Source: Micromonospora profundi (GTDB taxonomy: Bacteria > Actinomycetota > Actinomycetes > Mycobacteriales > Micromonosporaceae). From it: a stretch of 64,000 nt of DNA. A program made the position numbers and the translations under genes. Position 1 is the stretch's first letter, and every line of letters starts with the position of its first letter. The notes below the pieces were generated by a model that was not told the origin of the DNA, did no database searches, and saw only the letters and a program-made list of their open reading frames with translations. Shown here piece by piece: positions 25,413 through 32,989 of this stretch. The stretch lies in the NCBI RefSeq assembly GCF_011927785.1, contig NZ_JAATJK010000001.1:3410001-3474000 (forward strand), written 5' to 3'.

Positions 25413-28400
25413 ATGTCCAAGCCAGCTACATCCATCGACTTGTCAGACACGGGCACCGCAACAGCGCACCGCGGGTACGCGAATTCAGGTGTACACATCG
25501 GCGATGTCAACCTCCGGACCGGAGCATCGGTCAAGACCCGCTATCGGCATCAGGTCCAGCGGTTCGTGCCCGACGCACTCATCGGGCGGGACGCAGAGAT
25601 CGCGATGATGGCCGAGTTCGCTCGCAGTGCGGACACCGCGGGTCAATACTGGTGCTGGGAGGCCGGACCATGGTCCGGGAAATCCGCCCTGCTGTCCTGG
25701 TTCGTTCTGCACCCGCCGGAGTCGGTCCGGATCGTCTCCTTCTTTGTAACGGCTCGTCATGCGGCGCAGAGTAACCGCAACGCGTTCGTAGCGAACGTCT
25801 TGGAGCAGCTCCTGGCGTTGTTGGGCGAAGATCTACCTCCGCTGCTCAACGACACTACCCAGGATGCGCATCTCTTGGGTCTGCTCGACGACGCAGCCGA
25901 CGCCTGCCAGGAACGCGGCGAGTCGCTGGTGCTGGTTGTGGACGGCCTCGACGAAGATCGAGGTGTAACCGTCGGCGCCGAGGCACACAGCATCGCAGCA
26001 TTGTTGCCGGAACGGCTGCCCGCCACCATGAAAGCCATCGTGTCGCGGAGGCCGAACCCGCCGACCCCAGCGGATGTCGGCTGGCGCCATCCGCTACGCA
26101 ATCCAGCGACGGTGCGGGTGCTCGAGCCATCGCCAGCCGCGCAGATCGTCCGCGGCGACATGGAGCGCGAGCTGGACAGTCTCCTGCTCGGCTCGCCCGA
26201 GGAGAGGGACCTCCTCGGGACACTCGTCGCGGCCGGGGGAGGCCTGACTGCGCGCGACCTGTCGTCGTTGACTGGGCTCCCGGAAGCGAAGGTGGAACGG
26301 CAGCTGAGCGTTGTCAGCGGGCGGAGCTTCTCGCGCCGAGACAGCCACTATCCGAACGTGCCTGCGCCTGATGTATTCATCCTTGCCCACGAGGAGCTAC
26401 AGGAGACCGCAAGGCGGACGCTGGGCGCCGCGGGTCTACGGCCCTATCGGAATCGGCTTGCCGAATGGGCCGGCGACCAAGCTAACAAGGGCTGGCCGGA
26501 ACCCGTTCCCGACTACCTTCTTTTCGGCTACCACAGCCTACTGTTAGCTGAAGGGGACCTGGCAGCGGCAACCAACCTAGTTACGGATCCGAACCGTTAC
26601 AATCGCATGCTCGACCGGTCCGGCAGCGACGTCGACGCGCTTAGCCAGATCAACAGTGCGTTGCGAGCCGCGACCGTCGACGGACAGAACCTGCCCATGG
26701 CCACGAAGCTCGCCGTGCATCGGGATCACCTGCTCGACCGAAACAGTGCAATGACGATCAAGCTACCGCTTGCCTGGGCAAAGATCGGGAACTTCTCCAG
26801 GGCAGAGCGTCTGATCCGATCGATGATCCAGCCGGAAACCGCATGCTTCGCGCTCGCCCTACTCAGCGGAGAGCTGCACCACCGCGGCCAGGTGGATCGA
26901 GCTGAGGCACTGCTCAAGGAGGCCTCGGCGGCGTCCGCCTCCTTTCCCGACGCTCAACGGCGCAACTGGACTCGGAGTGCGGTGGTGTTCGCGCTCGCAA
27001 CCACCGGTCGGCTCGACGACGCTGAAAGGCTTGCTCTGTCGGACGCTGCGGACACCAGCGGCCACAGTCGTGTAATCCGAATGGTGGTGCAGGAAGCTGC
27101 ACGGGCGTCCGACATCGCCCGTTGCGAGCGGCTCATTCCCCTCATCACGGCACCGTTCCAAAAGGTAACGGCCTTAATCGCGACCGCCGACGCAGATAGT
27201 CCCGACGACGCCTCTGGTTACCTCGACAGGGCTCTGGCTGCCCATGAATCGATGGCAGCAGGGGAGCCCAAGATCCGCGCCGGCATGCTTCTGTTAAAGG
27301 CATTGATGCGGAAGCAACAACGTGATCGAGTTGACAAGCTACTCGACGATTTGGAGACGGGGTCCCGCAACCTGCAGAAGGCCAGCACCAGAGCAGAGGC
27401 CATGGTCTCTGCAGCGCATGCGGCTTTCGCGCTGGGTTCTGCGGACCGGGCACGGATCCTCCTTGACGAAGCCGTAGGCCTGCTCCTCAAATCCCGTGCT
27501 GACGCCCAAACACGGCTCCGCCTTGTCGCTGCTATCACTGACGCCTACGTAGAAATCGGCGGTCTGGAGGAGGCGCGGAAGTTCGCGGACTCGCTGGAGG
27601 AGTCGTTCTTGCGGAGCGAGTCCCTCGTAGCGCTCGCTGGGAGCGCCGCCTCGACGGGAGAAGAGGCGCTTGCCCTCGAACTACTGCAGCTATCCGAGAA
27701 AATATCTCGATTTGCCTTCGGCCCGGATCGGGTAGATCGCACGAAGGCTAGCGCGGCGTTGATCTCGGCGGCGCGGGGAAATCTTCGCGCAGCGACCAGG
27801 ATCGCCAACTCGATCACGTCGGCGGCCAACCGGGGCAAGGCTTTCGTCGCAGTGGCCCACGCGGCTGGCACACATGTGATGCACTGGCCCATCGACTTCC
27901 TGGCAGACCCCTCCCTGAACGTGCCCGACTTTCGGCGGGTACGCCTTGCTCTCATTGAGGAGGCCGCTTCCGCCGGGGCAACAGATCTCGCAGTAAAGAT
28001 GGCGATGGACATACCCAACGAGACTCAGCGGCGGCGGGCGATGATCGTGATTGCCGAGGCGGTGGCCATCCGGGGCGAACTCGACGAGGCGACCGCCCTG
28101 GCGCAGACCATCCGCAACAACGACGCCGTTCTCGCTGCGGTGGCTAATGCTGCGGCGGCACAGGGGCAACTGGCTCGTGTCGAGGCGCTCTGTAGCACCA
28201 TCCAGGCGCGTGGGCCATTAAATCGTGCCCGGCGCGCCTTGGCTGAGGCAGCAGCACGCACGGGTGACCTGGGTCGTGCGCTGTCGATCGTCGCCGACGT
28301 GAGCCCTCAGACGCTCCAAGAGCAGGCGCGAGGGGCGGTGGTAGTCGGCCTCGCCGGAGCCGGCAGGATCGCCGACGCCGAGCGGGTGGCCGCGGCTGTG

Positions 28401-28712
28401 GAAGGCACCGCGATGCGGAACCGCGCCATGGCCGCCCTGGCGGTCGCGGAGGCGGAGGCGGGGAATCTGGAGAGGTCAGCCGTGGCAGCTGGCCAGGTCA
28501 CCAACCCTGGCCTGATAACCGAATCCTTCACTACCGCAGCCATGTCTCGCAGCGAGCGCGCGGGCAAACGCCTTCTGGCCCATGCGTTGCTTCATGGTTC
28601 GTGGATAGGATGCGTCGTTGCTCTTCACCGCCTTCATCCTGAGGCGCTGGACATGGCGGAATCCGCACTGCAGGAGACAACAAGACACGTGGAAATCAGG
28701 GCACAGCGGTAA
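25413..28712 (+). CDS. STAND-type NTPase with long helical-repeat sensor region
   Basis: 1099 aa, starting immediately after the membrane protein. Residues 12-27 carry the shared motif (DTGTATAHRGYANSGV). A P-loop NTPase domain follows: Walker A GPWSGKSALLSWF near 84-96, Walker B LVLVVDGLDED near 172-182, and an arginine-containing VSRRPN sensor-like segment near 210. From about 400 to the end are many helical repeats of TPR/HEAT type (AERLIRSMIQPETACFALAL; VDRAEALLKEASAA; DEATALAQTIRN; GRIADAERVAAAVEG). The plan (short N-terminal motif, NTPase, superstructure repeats) matches NLR-like bacterial immune receptors, in which the repeats sense a trigger and the N-terminal motif recruits an effector. 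Substrate and trigger are unknown. Confidence 0.78.
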   Translation: MSKPATSIDLSDTGTATAHRGYANSGVHIGDVNLRTGASVKTRYRHQVQRFVPDALIGRDAEIAMMAEFARSADTAGQYWCWEAGPWSGKSALLSWFVLHPPESVRIVSFFVTARHAAQSNRNAFVANVLEQLLALLGEDLPPLLNDTTQDAHLLGLLDDAADACQERGESLVLVVDGLDEDRGVTVGAEAHSIAALLPERLPATMKAIVSRRPNPPTPADVGWRHPLRNPATVRVLEPSPAAQIVRGDMERELDSLLLGSPEERDLLGTLVAAGGGLTARDLSSLTGLPEAKVERQLSVVSGRSFSRRDSHYPNVPAPDVFILAHEELQETARRTLGAAGLRPYRNRLAEWAGDQANKGWPEPVPDYLLFGYHSLLLAEGDLAAATNLVTDPNRYNRMLDRSGSDVDALSQINSALRAATVDGQNLPMATKLAVHRDHLLDRNSAMTIKLPLAWAKIGNFSRAERLIRSMIQPETACFALALLSGELHHRGQVDRAEALLKEASAASASFPDAQRRNWTRSAVVFALATTGRLDDAERLALSDAADTSGHSRVIRMVVQEAARASDIARCERLIPLITAPFQKVTALIATADADSPDDASGYLDRALAAHESMAAGEPKIRAGMLLLKALMRKQQRDRVDKLLDDLETGSRNLQKASTRAEAMVSAAHAAFALGSADRARILLDEAVGLLLKSRADAQTRLRLVAAITDAYVEIGGLEEARKFADSLEESFLRSESLVALAGSAASTGEEALALELLQLSEKISRFAFGPDRVDRTKASAALISAARGNLRAATRIANSITSAANRGKAFVAVAHAAGTHVMHWPIDFLADPSLNVPDFRRVRLALIEEAASAGATDLAVKMAMDIPNETQRRRAMIVIAEAVAIRGELDEATALAQTIRNNDAVLAAVANAAAAQGQLARVEALCSTIQARGPLNRARRALAEAAARTGDLGRALSIVADVSPQTLQEQARGAVVVGLAGAGRIADAERVAAAVEGTAMRNRAMAALAVAEAEAGNLERSAVAAGQVTNPGLITESFTTAAMSRSERAGKRLLAHALLHGSWIGCVVALHRLHPEALDMAESALQETTRHVEIRAQR
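25446..25493 (+). repeat. 16-residue motif, copy 3 (NTPase N-terminus)
   Basis: Encodes DTGTATAHRGYANSGV, the partner of copies 1 and 2 in the upstream membrane protein. Confidence 0.75.
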
Positions 28713-29279
28713 TTCGATCCGGTAGGCCGGCGTCCACCCTAACGGAATGCCTGCCAACCGCCGCATGGCGTGTGGCCCGGAGTTCACATTCCCGCAGCGA
28801 CACCACGCCGCGTATAAAACTGTCACAGCAGTGCGGCCAGTCACGGTCTCAAGCCCGGCACAGTACGGATTGGCCCGCAGAGCGGGTTGCCGTTTTGCGA
28901 AAGTCGCTGGAGCCCGTGCCCGGGTTGGTTGACCTGCCCGATTCTGCCGTTGTAGTGCCGTCCAGGAGCTGACCGGTGAAGGCCCTGAGCGCAATGAGGA
29001 CTTAGGTCAACTCGGGACTCGCTGCCGACCTCAAAACCGAGCAGCCATCCCGGATACCCTGCCGTCAGCGCGACACGGCGTGGCGGATCCGGCCGCTCGA
29101 TCATCAACTCTATTGCATCGCGAAGTAGCGGTAAAGCAACAGCAGCCAGGTGATAAGACCACCGACGCGCATCCGGCGGCGACGTAACCCGCCGCGGCAG
29201 GCGCTACGTTCGCATCGGCCTGCGGCGCACCTGCCACCGAACAGAACCACGCCGTATTCGGACTGAACATCTAAAAGGC
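28713..29279. other. Intergenic region, no gene recognised
   Basis: About 570 bp between the convergent NTPase gene and lipoprotein gene. No frame on either strand looks like a real protein, and no tRNA, terminal repeat or terminator was recognised. Confidence 0.4.
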
Positions 29280-29762
29280 TCAAGCTTTGGGTGCCACCCG
29301 GACGACGCTCGCTCCGCTCACACCTCCACCACCCTGATGGACGGCAAAGATCAGGTTGTAATAGCCAGGCAGCGCGTCCTCCGCGATTGGGATGACGCTG
29401 ACCGGTCGGTCGCCCGCCGCACCGGATGGCCGCACCGGCTGGGCGTCGAACGTCACCTCTCCCAAAGCGGGCCGAGCCCTACCCCCTCCAGCGCTCTTCA
29501 GTTCGCTGGCACTCCCGTACGGGCCAGTCAGACGCGCGGTTAGCTCGACCTCTGCCGGCTTTGCGGCGGGATCGGTCCCCGGCCTGACGATCCAGTGAAT
29601 CGTCATCTCCTGGCCAGGCTGGTAGACCGTATTGACGTCCTCGCCATCGCAACACGTGTAGGTCGTCGGGGTACCTGCTGCGGTTGAGGACCGCCAGTAG
29701 CCACAACCCGATGTGACCAGCAAGGCCAGGCAGGCAACGGCCACACGCCGGCACGCATTCAT
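29280..29762 (-). CDS. Small lipoprotein of unknown function
   Basis: 160 aa from the ATG at 29762 (ATG 29768 is equally possible). A signal peptide ends in a lipobox (LALLVTSGC), followed by a Cys pair (YTCCDGED) and a beta-sandwich-like domain (EMTIHWIVRPGTDPAAKPAE, YNLIFAVHQGGGG). It is predicted to be lipid-anchored outside the membrane. Its neighbour is the EcsC gene; both are probably cargo. Confidence 0.6.
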   Translation of the reverse strand: MNACRRVAVACLALLVTSGCGYWRSSTAAGTPTTYTCCDGEDVNTVYQPGQEMTIHWIVRPGTDPAAKPAEVELTARLTGPYGSASELKSAGGGRARPALGEVTFDAQPVRPSGAAGDRPVSVIPIAEDALPGYYNLIFAVHQGGGGVSGASVVRVAPKA

Positions 29763-29842
29763 GAGCATGAGCTTAACGACCGTTGTCCTCAAACTCCTCC
29801 GAACAAAGACATGCACCATAGTCCGGTCTAGACTCTCTGTGT

Positions 29843-30958
29843 TCAGCGAAGGTCAGGTCCGCCCGCTTCGGTGATTTCGCCGAGCACGCTGATCACCTCG
29901 TCGGCGTCCTCCGGGACCACGTCAGGGAACGTTGCGGGCGCTTCGTCCTCTGTGAGGTGCGGGTACTTCTCAAGGAGGAAACGCCGCCGGTACGCGGTGT
30001 CGGCGGCGTCAACGATCGCCTCCAGAGTGGCCCAATTGAACGACATGCCAAGGACGATGCCGACTGCGGGTACGACCTTGCCTAGCGACTGCTTGGTATA
30101 GCGTTTGCCGATTGCCTTCGCGACTTGCTTGTAGACCTGAGTGACCAGGGACTTGTCCAGGACGGTCCAGGTCTTTCCTCGGACGAGTGCTTGGGTGAGC
30201 CGCGAGATGTCGGCCATGGCGGCGGTCTTCGCGCTAACTGACATCGCCGTCCCGGCGTTGACGACAGACATCACGAAGAATTTCTCGCTAGGCTCTTCGG
30301 GATCGTAACCGTAAAGCAGGGACACATGACCAACGGCGCGAGACGCGAGTCCGAGAACGGCCGCGGCGTCGGCGAGGAGAGACCCGGCGATTGCAGCCCC
30401 CGAGGGCGCCGCCGAGGCCCCAGCGGAAGCGGCGGTAACGAACTCTCCCCCGGAGATTACAAGCCCTGCACCAGCCCCTGAGACTGCCGCCGCAGCCGGG
30501 TAGTACAGGCTGGCTCCTCGTCCACGGACAGCGTCGATCTGCTCAAGGTCGAGGCGACGTAGATCGAAGAGAGATGCGACATCGTGCCCTCGTTTCTGGT
30601 GGAGCGCCACCACCCGCTTGGGGGAAAGTCCCACTCGCGAGGCTCGTGCCACCATTCGTCGCATAGATCCAAGAGCAGTGCCTCTCCAGTCTACGATGCC
30701 GTCTGGGAGGGCCTTGGCAGCTTTACGAGCTCCGGTGCTGACTGCATGAGCGCCCTTGGCGGCGATTTTCTGTCCACGCGAGACGGCCGCCTGGGCTCCC
30801 GGGTTGTTCTCCAGGTACTTTGTCGCACGCTTACCGATCTCCGTAGCGCGGATGGCAACCTGCTCGTTCGCGTTTCTCATCACTCGTGACAGGGGGCGGC
30901 CTTTGAACCTCTGGATGCGGCGCCAGGCGTCGAGCTCGTAGTCCGAGGGGTCTCCCAT
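29843..30958 (-). CDS. EcsC family protein
   Basis: 371 aa. The EcsC core is clear: a hydrophobic Ala/Gly-rich centre (AGASAAPSGAAIAGSLLADA), then LLYGYDPEEPSEKFFVMSVV, a helical segment, and LGKVVPAVGIVLGMSFNW followed by AYRRRFLLEKYP. EcsC-family proteins occur beside transporters and as stand-alone membrane-associated proteins; the molecular role is unknown. The N-terminal 100 residues are basic and helical. Third-position GC is lower than in the conjugation genes, consistent with cargo gained separately. Confidence 0.78.
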   Translation of the reverse strand: MGDPSDYELDAWRRIQRFKGRPLSRVMRNANEQVAIRATEIGKRATKYLENNPGAQAAVSRGQKIAAKGAHAVSTGARKAAKALPDGIVDWRGTALGSMRRMVARASRVGLSPKRVVALHQKRGHDVASLFDLRRLDLEQIDAVRGRGASLYYPAAAAVSGAGAGLVISGGEFVTAASAGASAAPSGAAIAGSLLADAAAVLGLASRAVGHVSLLYGYDPEEPSEKFFVMSVVNAGTAMSVSAKTAAMADISRLTQALVRGKTWTVLDKSLVTQVYKQVAKAIGKRYTKQSLGKVVPAVGIVLGMSFNWATLEAIVDAADTAYRRRFLLEKYPHLTEDEAPATFPDVVPEDADEVISVLGEITEAGGPDLR

Positions 30959-31097
30959 GCCGCGATTTTAGGGGCAAAGAGCTACACGCAGCGCCCCGTG
31001 GGCCTGCAGCGTTGGCGAATCCGGCTGATTATTCGACACGCTCGCGTTCGCCCGCCGACGCCTAGATACCGAGGGCGGGTGGACGCCTTAACTGCCG

Positions 31098-31778
31098 CTA
31101 CACCGCGGCGATCGGGTAGCCAATCGTGGCGATGTCTTGCCGCAGTTCGGCAACGGTGAGTTGAGGGTTCAGCGCCTGCAACACGCTGTCGGTGAGCGGC
31201 CGGTTGGCGACAACGTGCTCGACCGCCGCCCGATCCACCTCGATCTCGTAGTAGTCGCTGGCGAACTCGGCAAAACGATCGACGATGTCGTCGAGCAGGA
31301 TCTCGAGCATGCTGGACCCGTCCGGCCCGGTGTCGTCGTAAGGTCCACGAAGTGGCGGGAAGACGATGCCGTCACCAGCATGCCAGCGGTCGTCCCCGAC
31401 CAGCCGCCATAGCACGGCAGTAGCGATGAACTGCCCGGCCTCGTCGCAGAAAGCAGGCTCCTCGATCTGCGGACGCAGCTCCACGGGCAGCCCGTCCAGC
31501 AGGCCCGGCCACAGCTCGTAGTCTGGATCGCCGTAGGGCGACATCGCCGACTCGTGATCGAAGACCCGGATGAACACGCCGTCGGGGGTGAACACGACGG
31601 CCCACTCGTCGCCGCTGCCGTTGCTCATCAGCGCCGCCTCATCCGGGCCCCAGGCTCGGGTGTAGGCGTAGTACGCGGCCCCGCCGTCGATGATGCATTC
31701 CAGCGCGGCCAATGCCTTACACCGCTGCCGCAGCCGGTCGATGGAAGGCAGTCTGGCGGCGATGTCGTACGCGGTCAC
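31098..31778 (-). CDS. Hypothetical acidic protein
   Basis: 226 aa, acidic. A helical start (PSIDRLRQRCKALAALECII) with an aromatic-rich following segment (AAYYAYTRAWGPDEAALM) is followed by a beta-sheet region (EWAVVFTPDGVFIRVFDHES) and a C-terminal helical part (LDDIVDRFAEFASDYYEIEV). Size, acidity and single-gene context resemble polymorphic-toxin immunity proteins, but no toxin gene is adjacent and I cannot assign a family. Confidence 0.6.
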   Translation of the reverse strand: MTAYDIAARLPSIDRLRQRCKALAALECIIDGGAAYYAYTRAWGPDEAALMSNGSGDEWAVVFTPDGVFIRVFDHESAMSPYGDPDYELWPGLLDGLPVELRPQIEEPAFCDEAGQFIATAVLWRLVGDDRWHAGDGIVFPPLRGPYDDTGPDGSSMLEILLDDIVDRFAEFASDYYEIEVDRAAVEHVVANRPLTDSVLQALNPQLTVAELRQDIATIGYPIAAV

Positions 31779-31853
31779 CGGGTGACCCTACTGGGGCGGC
31801 CAGACAGCGACTCGGCAGGTCCCGAGCTGCCAGGTATCGACGCCCACGACGGT

Positions 31854-32795
31854 TCACTCTGCTGCGCCGCGCAGCTCGTGGAGCGGATCCTCGGCCGGAC
31901 GTGGTGGGCCGGGATTGAGCGGGCCAGGTTCGTCGTCGTTGGTGGGTAGGTCGGCCAGGCTCAGCCGGTGTCCCCCGTTGCCCACGAGCCGCCATACCGG
32001 TCCGGCCGGGCTGTGTCCGTTGATCCGGTCCCGGGCGCAGGTGGCGATGGTGAGTGTGGCCAGGGCGTCGGCGACACGGTGATCGTGACGGGCGGCGTCG
32101 GCGAGCTTGGTGTGGAAGTTGCGTTCGCGTTCCCGGCTCGGCAGGGAGAACAGCAGGATGTGGCCGGGTCCGCCGTCCATCCGTAGGCGCCGGTAGGGGT
32201 CCAGCTTGTCGCGTAGGCGCGGGTGGTCTTCGGTGGCACGGTCGTACTCGAGCCAGAAGCCGACGCTGCTGCGGCCGTTGGTCCACACGCCGTGTGCGTC
32301 GGGGCGTACCCGTTGTCCGAAGGCGGCGGCTGTCTGCTGCTCGGACCACCAGCGGGTCAGCCTCGCCTCGGGATGACGGCGCCCGTGGGCAATGAGGTCG
32401 ATGAAGAACTGGTTGGTCTCGATGGTGTGCTGCCGGATCCGGTTGGACAGCACCGAGTCCGCGGCGAGTGCGACGGCTTTCGGGGTGGGCGGGGTGTTAC
32501 CGCGGGCGAGGGCCACGAAGCGGGCGGAGAGCCGGCCGGGTACCCAGTAGACCTGTGCGGGTTGACCGGGGTAGCGCAGGACACGGTCGATGAAGTCGAG
32601 CCGTCGCAGGGTGTAGAGGCGATGGGCGCAGGTGACCGGCGAGTCGAACAAGACTGAGGTGATCTGGTCGGTGGTGAGGGAGGTGTGGTCGGAGAGCAGG
32701 AAGGCGATCACCCGATCGCGAGGGCGAAGGCGGGCCGAGACGTCGGAGAGCGTGGTCGTGGAGCGACGGAGGGTGGATCGGGATCGGGGGGTCAC
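31854..32795 (-). CDS. Replication-relaxation family protein
   Basis: 313 aa. An N-terminal winged-helix part (LRPRDRVIAFLLSDHTSLTT, DQITSVLFDS, AHRLYTLRRLDFIDRV) is followed by a nuclease-like alpha/beta domain (NQFFIDLIAHGR, GRSSVGFWLEYDRATEDHPR). This matches the replication-relaxation family found beside VirD4-type ATPases in actinomycete ICEs and plasmids, where it is thought to take the role of a relaxase-linked DNA-processing factor. It is the only candidate DNA-processing protein next to the transfer ATPases here; no classical MOB relaxase is visible in the window. Confidence 0.85.
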   Translation of the reverse strand: MTPRSRSTLRRSTTTLSDVSARLRPRDRVIAFLLSDHTSLTTDQITSVLFDSPVTCAHRLYTLRRLDFIDRVLRYPGQPAQVYWVPGRLSARFVALARGNTPPTPKAVALAADSVLSNRIRQHTIETNQFFIDLIAHGRRHPEARLTRWWSEQQTAAAFGQRVRPDAHGVWTNGRSSVGFWLEYDRATEDHPRLRDKLDPYRRLRMDGGPGHILLFSLPSRERERNFHTKLADAARHDHRVADALATLTIATCARDRINGHSPAGPVWRLVGNGGHRLSLADLPTNDDEPGPLNPGPPRPAEDPLHELRGAAE

Positions 32796-32989
32796 GGGGC
32801 ACCCCCCGATCGGAGGATGTCCCCCCGGTGGGACTGTCGGGACGGCTGATCATGACTCATGTACGTCTCCTAGCTGCGCTGTTGGGTCAGCAGCGACGGA
32901 TTGCGGGCTGTTCGCAACGACCGTGTCCGGGCCGGACCGCCGACCAGGCTGCGAACCCACTCCGGTGTATGGAGTGGCATGTTCCGGCG

